Shown piece after piece: positions 12,016 to 24,700 of a stretch of 64,000 bases of DNA; positions within the stretch are counted from its first letter, which is position 1; each line of letters starts with the position of its first letter. The DNA comes from Takifugu bimaculatus (Eukaryota > Chordata > Actinopteri > Tetraodontiformes > Tetraodontidae). The notes beneath the pieces were generated by a model, which saw only the letters and a list, made by a program, of their open reading frames with translations, searched no databases and was not told where the DNA came from. The stretch covers positions 9,330,969-9,394,968 of the forward strand of contig CP034976.1 in the NCBI GenBank assembly GCA_004026145.2. The letters run 5' to 3'. A program made the position numbers and the translations under genes.

Positions 12016-15000
12016 AGCCCTTCGGTGGAGGACCTTCCTCCCTCCTCAACCTCCCAGGCCAGAGTGACGGCCACACAGGAAGAACTGATGCGGGTGCTTC
12101 AGCCAAAATGTCACCTTTCATGACAGGGTGCATTTTAACAGTTTAAAAGCATTCAAGGTTCCTATGATCAGGAAACCAGACGGGGAGCAGATGGAAACTA
12201 GGTCAGACCGGAAATGAAGCGATTTACCGGGGCTGGGGGCGAGACAGGCTGGTCAGAACCAGGCAACAAGGGATCAGTCCAGAAAATAGCTCTGGAAAGT
12301 TAGACGTGAGACTCAAACAATCTGGAGAGCATGTGCATGTGTGTATGTACTGGGAGAAACAGGTGTGCTAGACTGGCCGATGGCTGGGGAGGCAGGGATG
12401 GGTGCACTGGTGGAGCAGGCCTGTCACAAATAAAGCAATACAACAGCAAAAACACAAACGCCACCTTCAAAGCCTCCCTCCGTCTCCGATATTGTGCCCT
12501 TGCAGCCGCTCCTGAGGAGCCTGCAGCAGCCAGACAGCGAGCCAGAGATAAATCCCACTCATTTCCTGTGTTGTCAGTGTGGGGCTGCTTCTGTGACTTG
12601 GTAAAATTAACGGTCCAGAACGTTATTTTCTCATCCAATATGGCGCCATCAATCACTTGGCGGCCCGTCATCAATTAAAAAAAGAAAAAGGCTGTTTTCT
12701 GCAAATTCAGTGGCGAGGAGCCACGATAGAAAGTAAAAGGAGGTGAAAGGCGTGGGAGGCGAAACGGTGCATTTGGTGCCTGCAGAGGCAGGAATAGACA
12801 GACAGGGGTGATCATTCCTGCGTAATTAAGATGCTTTAAGCAAACTGGCAGGTTCGACTGAGGCGGGTCAAGTCTGCGGGTCTGACTGGCTCTGACAGAA
12901 ATCCGGAACGACTGCAGCTCAGAAACGCTCTGTGAATATTGTCTCCACCTGTAAAAGTGTCGCAGATAAAGCGTCAATCATCATTAACTACAAGATTCTA
13001 GTGCGGGAAAAAAAGCAACTTTTTATCTCCTAAGTTACAGTCATGAAATCTCTCTCCACTGTTCAGAGAAAAGGTTCAAAAATGGGACGTTTCTGAGCAA
13101 GAAAACGTCCGTGATTGAGGTTTAAAGGTGGTTTAATTGGAGCATTTAGCGGAGGCTAACCACAGGTGGTTTAATAGACAGAGGGGGGGGGGTTTATCGT
13201 TGGCAGCCGTGACTATCCCTGCGTTAAAAATGGACTTTCGTTGCAGAGCGGCAAATTGCAAGTGCCAGGAACCCAGAAGTGAATGGCATCAAGGAGGATA
13301 GCGCGGCAAGGGAGCATGTAAAGCGCATCTCCATTTCACTTCCAGGCTGATGCGCTTCCACTGCCTGATCACGGAGCAGCAATGGCTGATGGGAGAGCGG
13401 GAGGGAGGGGGGATGTGATTTGAGTGCATCAAGAAGCGGAACTGACAGAGACGGATTCACTGTGGTCCAAGCATGGAATTGGTTTTCCTTTCCCCTGGAA
13501 CTGAGCTGGAAGTGCCTCCGGCTGCAAACAATCTCTAAGTAGCAGCTTTTACAAAGCCCAGGAGCCAGGACCGTGAAAGCTCGGAGGCAGGTGCGAAAAC
13601 TGTTTAGAACAAGCCAAATGTGTTTCAGAGGAACACAAATAATAATAATAATAAAAAAAACCCCAGCTCAGCTAGGATCAACAACAACAAGAGGAATAAT
13701 CATCTGCTTCAGGAGGGGGAAACATTAGTTTGTGAGGGTCTGAGCACAGAGCTGTGGCGAAGCTGCCGCGTTGGATCAGTAACTGTTGGATGAAGATGCG
13801 CCGTAAAAAGTGCAAATTAACCTGAGGGAACCGCGGCGGAGTGCGTTTTAAACACATCAAGGTTCAAGCCCATTTCCATCTGAGCTGGATGAGCCGCAGT
13901 GACCGCTATCGGCGCCGTCATGGAGACGACACAATTAGCATTCTATCAGTGAGCCACATGAGAGTGCTGAAGAACACCATTACCAGCCTGATGCAACAGC
14001 TTAAAAACCTCAAAAACTGTGGAATAAGGCCCCCCCTGCTGTTTTTGAAGCGGATGAACCCGCCCTGGCCCGACCCACCACTCTATTTATGTGTTGAACA
14101 CATGAGTGAACATAATCACGTCAGTCTCCTGTAAACCACAGAACCAACCCCAGATCTGTCCACAGACCCTCACGCTCCTGCTGTCCAACATTGGCTCAGT
14201 ATCCGTTTGGTGAACGCTCCTTGTTTGTGCGCGGTCTCATTAGGATAAAAGAGACGAGATAAACAACAGATAACGAGAGTTACCCCCCTCCCACGCTGTT
14301 GATTGCCCCGGGTGATGTCCTCCTAAAAGACAACATGAGACGATCTGCAATGGGAGGACAAGACCGTAAGTCATGTGACTGGCTGCTCCTTCATCCATGA
14401 TGGGGGCCAACATTTGGCCATTCGTGGTAATTACACTTTAGAAACACGTGTCAGGCTCAGAGCAGCCCGCCGCTCGGTTCATTGTTTCCCTGCTTTCCTT
14501 CTCGTTTCAGCAGATTAGCATCAAACGAGGAATTAGGAACATCAGCGCATCAGCGGACTGTTGAAACAGGGCCTCTCCCCTCAGCTCAGTTACTGTAAAC
14601 ACCTGTGTCATCTGCTCTTCCTCTTTCCTCTCCTGCTGTTCTTCTCCACAGTCAAAGTTGAAGAGGATGCAAACCAAAATAATCATGCTAATTTCGCCTC
14701 TGCATTGCGTGTACAGCAGCAGTAATAGGGGTGTAGTGCCGGAACCTCTAATGGGCCAACTCAGTTTGGACTTACAAGAGAAGCAGAAATGTGCCCTTTG
14801 TTCTGAATATTTTTAGTTTAGAATTACATTACCAGTTACATAACCACTTCTCTGTCAAAAAAAAGTAATTTTAAAGGGATGAAAGGTGTAACCGAGGCTA
14901 CTGTATGACAGATATCAGTGGCCTGAGCATGCTAACTGTGCTATTGCCACATAAAGCATCAACAGAACCCTCCAGAGACACCACATGGGGGCCCAGACAC

Positions 15001-15323
15001 CGGTGAAAGTGGCCTCTTCTGAGTGACACAACATCAAAAACACATCTGCTCATATCCTGTCACGACCCCGTCATCCCAGACGCGCAGCAGAGCAGACAGC
15101 TGACAAGAGGTCGGTCAGACGCTGCGGTGGCTGTCAGGGGCCCCAGAGACACAAAACAGGTGAAATGCAGCCAGAGAAGAGAGGAGAGGACAAAAAGGAG
15201 AGAGAGGAGCGAGGCAATGTTTACTAAAGGGGGAGAAGATAAAGTTTCTGTGAGGGGGGAAAAGAGTAGGAAGACATTAAAAAGCAGGGAAGAAATTGCA
15301 ACCGCAGGAGAGAAACCGATAAA

Positions 15324-15336
15324 GGGGGGGGGGGGG
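15324..15336. repeat. Poly-G tract at end of purine-rich stretch
   Basis: G run of about 13 closing a GA-rich stretch that begins near 15157. Confidence 0.9.
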
Positions 15337-15753
15337 AGATAAGCAAATGTAAGGAAAACAGCCTGATGGATTATTCTGTTGTTCTCCTGTCTGACAGCAG
15401 TCTCCAGACATTACACCTGGTTTTTGTCTTGAAGGTGTAGAAAGCCACCCGACCAGGGGAATGAAATATTAAAGACTTTGCATCTGCTTGGGCTTAGAGC
15501 TGAGGAGCGCTGCTCTGTGGATGACAGCATAAGCCCCGCGTCTCCGTGGTCCAGACACCGCGATAAATGGTAAAGCGGAGGGAAGATGGAGCCGGAAAAG
15601 GGCTGGTTCCTCCCTCTAATTATATTTGAAGGTTGTGAAAGACGGGGACAGTGACGCTGACAGTTGCTCTCTTTTGCCAGGACATGAGACTTTTAAACCC
15701 GGAGACCAATTTGTAGCCAGTTGTAGTCTATCTCACCCACCTGCAGGAGGGAT

Positions 15754-15766
15754 GGGGGGGGGGGGG
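15754..15766. repeat. Poly-G tract (13)
   Basis: Uninterrupted G run on the plus strand. Confidence 0.9.
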
Positions 15767-18700
15767 ATTAACAAACGGTTGTTGGAGCATCACGCCGAGT
15801 TAAAATTCAGCTCCGCTTGTCAAGTTTCATGAAATATGCAGATGCAAAGTCTTAAATTGCATTAAATATGCGGTTTATCTCTGACACCGCTCCTATTAAG
15901 AATTCTCCCCAAAACAAGGAGAGCTTTGTTAAGTATTCCGAGGGTTGTCCGTGCGCGTCTTCTCAGAGAATTCCGTGTTTATTATTGCAATGATGATGTT
16001 GCGTGTTTGGTCTCGGTAATGAGTCGGGACATTTGTTGTTAAATATAACATGAATATAGCATTTATTATTGAATCTGTTAGTTCATTTATGCAGATTTGT
16101 GAGCACACACACAACTGGTAATTACCATATTATCCATTGATTTTCTTTTAATTGCTGCTTATTCTAATCAGGGTCATGAAGGGGGGGAGGGCTATCTGGA
16201 GCCTCAAATCATAATAAATTCACTAAAAACAAAATACCGATATAATAGCTGTCAATAAAAAAGAGCTTGCTTAGAAAAGGCTCCAGTTATTTATCTTTTG
16301 TGCAGAGGTCGTCCCGTGTCCACTTTAGCCGATGTTGAAGGTTTCCATGGCGTCGCAGCCTTTAGTTCACCCTGGACGCTGGACAAACTATCTTGTGATA
16401 TTTATTTGGCAGTAGAGTTTGATGCTCCGGCAGCTCCACTTTAACCTTGGCCGCGTGCCCTTCGTGTGTGCACTGGATGATAATGGTTTCCCTCCTTTTT
16501 TAAACAGCTCTCAGCGCTCAGAATCCAGATGCATCGGAGCCGTGAGTCTGAACCGAAACAACATGTCTGGAGCCGAAAAGCGTCACAATTCCAGGGCTCC
16601 CCCACGTCCTCCGCCAGTCTAGCTGGGATCATTGCTCCGCCGTCGATCACCCCCTCTCTTTATCTGTCAATTTGATCACTATCAGGTTTAATCAGCACCA
16701 TCTGATCAGAAAGGTCTCTCCTTTTTGACCCCTGCTGTGCTGAAAGAGATCGGCGCATCCACACTTTTCAAAATAAAAGCATCTTCTATCTTTCCACTGA
16801 CACCTAAATGTGTCTCTAGGTTTAAATAAACTGCAAGCTGAGATATTACATTATTATATTTTAACAGGAGCCCCCCCACTTTTATCCTCAGCTGGTGTTT
16901 CTCCCAGGCTCGTGTATGTTGAGCTCCCCCCTTCAGAGCTACTTTAAAAATACAGCAGTTTAACCAAGGTCAAATAACAAAGCTGATAAACTCCACAAAC
17001 AGAATCTTTGAATGGCTGCACTCGCTGCATCGATTTGGCAGCTTCAAGAATTCTAATGTTTCCTCAGGGGTGAAACACTCCCAGCACCAGTTTGGTCCAA
17101 CAATAACCAGGAATAGTGCAGAGTGTGATTAAGGCAAAGGTTTGTTGAGGAAGACAGTGTCGAGGAGGGGGAGTGTTGCAAGACGTACGCTCGCTGGAGG
17201 AGACGGTCGGGGTTTCAGCATCACGTGCACTCGCGTCTGTGCCCTGCAGAGGAAAGGTGAAGTTCTGGAGGACAACTGTGGTTCTCCCCCGAGGTTAATG
17301 GACTAAAGCTCGCGCAGTTGTCGTCCCGCGGCTGCATCTATTCCAGCCGGAGCTGGAGGAGAAAGGATGAAAAGAGAGGCAGAAAAAGATGGATGGACGA
17401 TAACAGAGATGTAATGAGCATGCAGGAAGTCTTTATCTGCCTTGAAGGTTGATGGAAGGAGCCCCGTCTTTGAATTAGTCGCCTCGTTACCAGTTTCAAC
17501 GCGAAAGGGGGAAGTTTGCAATTAAGAAACCGGGCGCGTTTACGAAAGATGGCAGCACAGACAGAGAAGAAGGGAACAAAAGCTAGATAAGAAGAGTGGG
17601 CAAAAAAGTTCCAGGGACACTAGAAGGATGAGCCTGTTGGCTCCATCGAAGCATATTCGACTGATTTTCTTTCATCATAAAAATATGAAACCGTCCAAAA
17701 GTACTGCTGGGTGTCTAATTTTCCCAGGTAAGTGATTTCAACTGTGGAAGAAGCACCAAAGGGAAGACTTCCGTCCTTCGCATCCATCAAAAATCCCAAT
17801 CAGCTGTGATTGATGTCAGTCTGACACACGTGGCCCCATTTTTCTGCTCTAAATAAACCGAAGGATAAATCCAGTCGCTCAGCCAGTCCCTCAAACCGCT
17901 GACCTTTTTACAAGTCCATCTCTCAAAATTACGGGCGGCTGGGAGATGCTTTATTGCCGCGGCCTGGGAAGGGTGCGCGTTGACACCAGATCACTCACAT
18001 GCGTTTCCCCAGGACCCTCAAGGCCCGGCGCCTCTTGAGTTGAGATTATCCTCGGAGCAAAACACCATCAGTCTCTGCTCGGGCTGAGATTGGGCTGTTA
18101 TCCAGAGACGGGTCCGCAGAGATGGATCCTGCCTGGAAGTCGCTGATTTATCAGCGAGGAAACTTCTCCAAATCTCGCTCGCTCATCAGGTTGCGTTCAG
18201 GAGCGGGAGGAATATTTTAAAAACCTTTGCTTCTGTTGGACTTCAGGCCACCGGCTGATACGGCCCGAAGCCTCCAGAGTTCAAGGCGGGCGTGCGTGAT
18301 GGAACCAAACCGCTGTGGAGTTTCATCACAGCCAAAGGTTAGCGCGATAAAAAGGAAAAGAACGGTTGAGTCGTCCGCGTCTCCTGTGATTCCGGTTATC
18401 AGTTTCAGCCTCCCTGCCCGCCTCAGCGCGCTGGGATGGACCCATCAGCGGCTCGCCTCGCTCCCGTCGTCCATGGGAACCAAATTGAGAGCACAAAGAG
18501 ATAAGAGTTGTACTAAAGACGACGGCGGCAGCAGAGAACGCCGAAAACACAGCGGACGCCGCCATCTGGCCGGCTGCTCTCCTTCCTCGCTCCATTGAAC
18601 GCAGCCACCTGCTTGTCTGCTAAAATCTCCAGCAGAGCGAGGTGAAGGGACAGGATAGCGTGCACGTGTGCAGCCACATTTTTAACGAGTGGGGCTGGGG

Positions 18701-19867
18701 GCAAGATCACCCCCAGGAACAATAGAATGTATTCAACGACATGTTTGTGTGTAGGTGTGTGTATAATGTACTTTTTTCTATCGATGGTCACTTCTCAACA
18801 TAATTGATGATCTAAATTGTGCTACCATGTTGCTAAGAATGCAAACTCGATATAGGCGTGGCTATTTTATACTGTAACACTGAGTCTGAGTCAAAGGGTT
18901 TTCAATTCATCCGGGAAACTAGCATATTTTTAAGATATTTCATCAGTATTATTATTTTAACAAACATTTTTGATGATCCAATAGCAGAAATTTTAATCAG
19001 ACGGCCTCAATATCACAGTCGCTAAAATCCAAATCAAGAGTTCCGTGTCAACGTCAAACGACCTGTTCCAACACTGGGAAAAGAAAGGTCATAAAGTGCA
19101 AAATCCAAGATGACCATGTTGGAAAAGGCCAAAGAAAATCGCCGTCGTGCCTCACAGAAGCTGAGAGCGACAGGATACGTGAAGCCCAGAGAGGAAAGAC
19201 AGAACCCAGAAGGGGAGGACACACCATCGCACCATCACAGGACATGGACGTAGGACAGGTACGAGCAGACGAAGGCCGGAGTTCAGTAGGTGAGGATGGA
19301 AAAATGAAAAGATCTTCGGTGTTTGAGTACCTGTGTCCATGTACGTCCCCTTTCCAAGGGTTTTCAAAGCGTGTCACCCTTCAGGGTGACCATAATTGTC
19401 CAGGAGACCTCTCCTCCAATCAATCTGGCTTCTTCTACTGCTCTGCTTCATTATTCAATGTGGCCGAGGGTGTTAGAGGAAGTCTGAGGTCTGGAGTCAC
19501 CTTACTCTGGGTGGGGAGGTGAAAGAAGAGAGATGAGAGGGAGAAATGAATGTGATGGAGGAGGAGCTGAGGCCGGCTGGAGGGGGAGCTGATGGGAGGA
19601 GGAGGAGAGCGGGCGGGCGAAGGGAAGGGGAAGGAATAAGGTGATAGATTAAAAAGAGAGGAGAGATCGAATGGCAGATGTGGTTCAGAGCCGAGGGGAC
19701 TGCTAACGCGACACCTTCGTATGAGGAACCGCAGGAGGGGTCGGAACAGGAAGTCCTCGTCCAGCTGCTCCCGTTGACATCCCATCATGAACCCACAGGA
19801 TCTCCAAGCTTGAAATGAACCGACAGAAGAACAAGTCGACGTCTCATTTTCACCCCTTTTTTTTCCT

Positions 19868-19873
19868 TTTATT
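19868..19873 (-). promoter_or_regulatory. Candidate polyadenylation signal AATAAA (distal)
   Basis: A second AATAAA on the minus strand, about 1.85 kb after the stop. It could be a distal poly(A) site; the choice between the two cannot be made from sequence. Confidence 0.25.
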
Positions 19874-20651
19874 GTTCTCTTTCTGAATACCCCCCCCTTT
19901 CCTGACCTCACAACATAGCTCCATCCCTCTGGTTTAACACCCCCCCTCCCCCCACAAATACAAAGCTCAAGAATACAGAATGCAGACAGAATTAAAAGCT
20001 GCGGAGATGGCGACTAGCACGCTCTCCGTAAAACACAGCGGTCGAAGTCAATGGCGCAAAGTGGAATGCAAAGCGGGGGGGCAGGGGGCAGGGGGGAGTC
20101 AGCCTATTGTTACAAGTTCTGCATTAAAGTCACAAGGGAAAAAAATGGTCGTTTACAGCACATTCACCTTGGAGGTTACGTAGCGTTGGCGTACTGTTAC
20201 GTCTGAATTCTCAGCAAACATATAGTATTCACATGTATTCACAGAACATCATATACATCAGTATGTACACGTTCCTTTCAGAGCGTCCAGGTGTGGCCTC
20301 CTGTGTTCCACACCATCTGGTTCGCCCACCAGGACGCCAGAGTTTGCCCACCGACGGCTCTTCAATTTTCAAAACAGAGGCCCCTCCCCTTGACCTTTGA
20401 CCTCCAACAGAACCCACACCAGGATTCAGGTAATTCACCTTTAAAGCCTCAGAAAAGGATCATAGCTCTGAAAATCCAAAGAAAGGGAGGAGCGTCCGCG
20501 TGCTGGCCACCTGTCAATGCTAACCCACCTTTTTAATTCACTCTTTCATTAAGTGGAATCTAGAAGAAAAACACTGGATTTCCTTAAGCTGCCATCATCT
20601 CATTTCATGCTCAGCACTATATTGATGGCACGACTCAAGAGGAGCGGTGAA

Positions 20652-20666
20652 CCCCCCCCCCCCCCC
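20652..20666. repeat. Poly-C tract (15)
   Basis: C run on the plus strand, that is poly-G in the ptpru transcript, just before the proximal AATAAA. Confidence 0.9.
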
Positions 20667-20674
20667 GCCTTTAA

Positions 20675-20680
20675 TTTATT
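20675..20680 (-). promoter_or_regulatory. Candidate polyadenylation signal AATAAA (proximal)
   Basis: An AATAAA hexamer on the minus strand about 1.05 kb after the ptpru stop. Its place in the transcript direction fits a proximal poly(A) site. No cleavage evidence is available. Confidence 0.35.
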
Positions 20681-21727
20681 TATCCTACACCACTCAAACA
20701 AATCTAATTATCAAACTGCCAAAATGGTCCCAGTCCCTGAAAGTTTAAACTGGTTTAACCGGCTCTGACAGTTCACATTTACATCAAACGCCACGCTGGA
20801 TTACACACCCGATCCCGCAACGTGAATGGTGCTAATGAAACATCACATTTCAGCCGGCGGCGGCAGGTGGGGGGCAACGGTCCCCCGACTCCTCTCTTCT
20901 TCGCTGAGCCATCATCACACCATCCATCGCTGGTGGCGGGGTGGCTGAGGCCGTACATATATGACAGTTCGTGCACGTGGGCGCGTGTCGGGAGTCAGTC
21001 ACTGGGATGTTCACGGCAACAGTGATCAAATTCCCCCTCGGTGGCGGGAACAGCCGCGCGGTCCACATATAGCACAGATGCTAATCCAGCACAAACATGG
21101 AAAAACACAACACATTTCAGATCAAACCGGAACAAACCGGTTTGCTTTTAAAATCTCTTCTTGCATCTTTTGATTTTTTTAAATTTTTTTTTTTTTACAT
21201 TATAACCTTATAAATGTATCTTTTAATCAAATCGGTCTTCAGAGAATAAGGCAGTTTATGGTATGTTACACAGGTCAAGCCACCACCTCGGCAGGATGCT
21301 GCTCCTCCGAGAAAAGAAACACTTCCTCTAAATCTCATCTCCCCGCTTCCCCTCCTCACGGTGTGAATAAAAATGGTAAAACCCAGGCAGGGCGACCCTT
21401 CCTCGGGATAAACGGGTCCATTTGGCAGCTCCTGGTATTATGTTGCTGCTGAAGGAAACCTTTGGGTGTCAAAGACCGCGCCAGTAAAGCACCCCGAAGA
21501 AAGAGAGGGAGGGTCGGCAGAGAGAAACGTGACCGACGAGGAGGAAACACGGCTGTACATTAAAGGTTACACTTCAGAAGCGGGTTTTTTTCTTCTCCCT
21601 CCTTCGGCTGCAGCCGCTTCAAAGCCGGGCCCGCGGGCCGAGACCTTGAGGGGGAGGGGTCACTGGGAGGCTTCAAAATCAAACAATCTCTAGCGAGTCG
21701 GCCGCTGCCGCGGTGACCATTTAGTTG

Positions 21728-21790
21728 CTATCTCCCATCAAAGCAGTCCAAGTACTCCAGGACCAGGTCGTAGCAGAATCGATACTGGTC
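21728..21790 (-). CDS. ptpru: ptpru last coding exon: D2 C-terminus and stop
   Basis: This 63-nt coding part encodes DQYRFCYDLVLEYLDCFDGR and the stop TAG (21728-21730). DQY.FCYD..LEYL is the typical C-terminal helix of R2B D2 domains. The acceptor is CCTCAG after a 74-bp intron. The 3' UTR follows toward lower coordinates. Confidence 0.95.
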   Translation of the reverse strand, partial: DQYRFCYDLVLEYLDCFDGR

Positions 21791-24700
21791 CTGAGGAAAA
21801 GCAGGAGAATTTCATCATCTAAACTGTGGTGTTTTTTTAATATTCTGCGGAGAGAAACACTCACCAGAGACTCCACCATGTTGGGCTTACAGTTGCGTAG
21901 CGTTTTAACGGCGTAGAAGATGTCCACCATGTTCTGGTACTGAATCATCTCCAGCAGAATGTTGCAGGCGCAGAAGGACCCACTGCGACCGCCACCGTTA
22001 CTGTGGGGAGGTTAGGAGATGGATTAGCTTGAAGCACAATTTTTACCGCTTTTCTCTTTTGAAAAAAAAAGTTAGGCAAAAGTAGGCAAAACTTCTGTTT
22101 TTGAGAACACCCACAACGATCCAGACAAATTCAGCGGATAAAAGAAAGGAAGAAAAAAGTCTAATTTGCCAAAGAATAACAGTGATTCACCGACCCTGGA
22201 TGATGAATCCTGTTGCTGCTGTGTGTTTAACTGGCCATTATTACAGAAAACAGCACCTAAGGACGATGCTTCCTCTCAGTCTCACGCTTCCATTTCTGTC
22301 CTGTGGCATTTGGTGACCTACAGTTTCGGCTTTTATTCCAATTCAAAGCCATTTCCACACACCTCCCCTTGTTCCCCCCTTAAATGGATGCAGAATAAGG
22401 GCCCAGAACTGCTGTGTTAGGTTTGGCTGTGTCGGTTTAACATGATGTGATCTGATCCAATCCAATCGTTTTGCACCGTCAACGGGGAATAAACTGCACA
22501 TCAGCCACATGTGCGTCAGACATGGATCCAACCCCCGCTGCTCTAATGTGGTTAAAAGCCTTCTGGAAAACAATAAGCCCAAACTGGGCACGGTGTGTGT
22601 AATCTGATAAGCGCGTTTCAGTGTTTGTGCAGTCTCAGGGAAAAACAGGCATTTTATGATGTTCATCCGGAATGCAAACAGCATCGGAGCGCTCAAATAA
22701 CAACCCGAGAAAAGCTGTAACAAAGAGGAAATTGAGAAGTCCCCTCCCCCACGGTCGTGGCGTTTTCTTTGGAAAGATTGCTCCAGTCCTCCTAAATGAA
22801 AGGCAATATCAATAAACAAGAGGAGGACAAGCCACTTCCTCCCTCCCGAGACGAACGCGAGGAAGGTGTGCACAGCGGCCTCCGGAGCATTCATAAGGAA
22901 TATTAAGGCAATCAATTGTCATCAGCGGCCCGGCGCTCCGGGATTTACTGTAGTGAGAACCATCACATTCAGTATTAGGCCCTAATTGACTTCATCTCCA
23001 TAATCTCTTTCCTGGTTGTCGTGGGTAACGCCGTGTGACAGCGCTGAATGATGCACTCCTGGATGGGGACGGCGAGGATGTACGTGTGACGGGTCGGCAA
23101 TGAGCGGGATGGATGCCCTCTCACCGGTGGGTGGGTGCTGGGGGGGGGTCGGGATAACAGCGGGATGTAGAGCTCACGCCAGCAGGTTAGTCGTCCGATT
23201 GGCTGCATGAAGTGCGGCTTTAACACCTTTTCGGAGCGGCGGCGTCTTCCCTTCCCGTATCAGTTTAAAGCACTTGATTACTTACAGGCAGTGGACCACG
23301 GTGCGTCCTTCCCCGCACTCCCTCTGCCACTTGTGCACCTGAGCGAGCAGGTTCAGGAACGCCTTCTTGGAGTCGGGAACGTCGCGATAGGCCGACCAGC
23401 GGAGGAACTGGAACTGACACACCACCAGCTGGCCCTCCTGGAGCTAAATATGGCGAGAGAAAAACCAAAACACAAGAGGGAACAATCAGACCGAGCGACG
23501 TTTCCTTCCCTTTCCGAGTCCTCCCAAGTCCGCGCTGTAACTCCATTTTCCCGGCGGTGACGGCAGTTACGCCTGTGCTTCAGCGCTCTCGGCTGTGCTC
23601 GTTCCGCGAGATCTACGAGCGCGCAGGTGTAGGCGGGGGCCGCGGCGTGCGCGAGAGAGGTCCCTGCGTGTTCATAACCCCGCTCCGTAGAATGTAACCT
23701 GATTCTTAAGGACCAGTGGAGAGCTGTAAGTCATGCAAATTGGGCCGGCAAAGGCACCAACGATGCAAGGAGGAATTACCGCCGCTGAGGTGGGATTCTG
23801 TTTCACTACACCCGGACCTGCCTGTGCTGACGATGCGTTTCCTCTGTCTTTTACTCCCTGGGCACGTGTGGTGTTGTCACACGGAGGAAACATAAATAAT
23901 GGCGTTTCTCTCGCGCAGGTTTAGGTGGCTCTATGGTGGAGAGGGAGGCCGGCCAGGGGGAGGAGGTGGCGGCTGACGGGTGTCACCCGCAGGCGGGCCG
24001 AGGACGCCAATCAACGGTTCCGTTTCCCCGTGTCTAATGGCGTCCAGAAATCCGCCGCATGCATATTCTCTCCATAATTGGCTGACAGCGATTCAGAGAT
24101 GAACGCACGTGGGCGCTTATGCAAATGCGCCGGGCTTCGATGGTACCTGCGCGCGTGCACGATCGCCAGTCAAGTGTTCGAAGACAAAAGATGCGATTCA
24201 TAAATATGCACACACAACTGGGATTTAAGGAGAGAGGCTGAGCTCTCCTCCCCTGTGCTTCCTCTAGCGTGACAGACACTGACAGCACTTTTATTCCGCT
24301 TGTTTCATGAGGTCTCTCTCATTCTCCGCATGCCAGGAACCATTTTAATGTGCGACGTGGTTCATGGAAGAGGATCTGCTCCGCAGCCCGAAAAAGGGGG
24401 GGAGCGGAAAAGATGGCGTGTGTTCTCCCGATGACAGAGCGGGGGCCCTCCTTGGTATGCTGACGACGTCCGTCCAGGCAATGAGGACAAGAAATTGAAA
24501 ACGGGCGAGAGTGACCCTCGTGTCAACAGCCTCGTCTGGAAGTTTTCTTTTCGGCAAAAAAGACTCTCACATGAATTGAGGAAAAGGACTGGGTATCAAA
24601 ACAACATCAATATCCAAGCGTATCCATCTGGTAAGCACCTCTGACCCAAGAAACCGACGTTTGGTGCAACGCGGATCCTCGCAGTATCACTTATGAGATG

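Larger units (their letters stand above)
1..19867. other. Region downstream of ptpru with no supported gene
   Basis: Open frames here are short, unrelated to families I recognise and lack consistent splice signals. The region holds simple repeats, poly-G/C tracts, CTCF-like motifs near 866 and 1026, one dispersed repeat with telomere-like core (3981-4422), a 32-bp tandem duplication (11952-12015) and purine-rich stretches (15157-15340, 19540-19680). Non-coding RNA or untranslated exons of a neighbour cannot be excluded. Confidence 0.6.
19868..21727 (-). other. ptpru: Probable ptpru 3' UTR
   Basis: This is non-coding DNA following the stop codon on the minus strand. It includes an A-rich tract on the minus strand (plus-strand T run at about 21174-21196), a C run at 20652-20666, and two AATAAA hexamers (20675-20680 and 19868-19873). 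No other gene is visible here. The true end is not determined. Confidence 0.45.
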
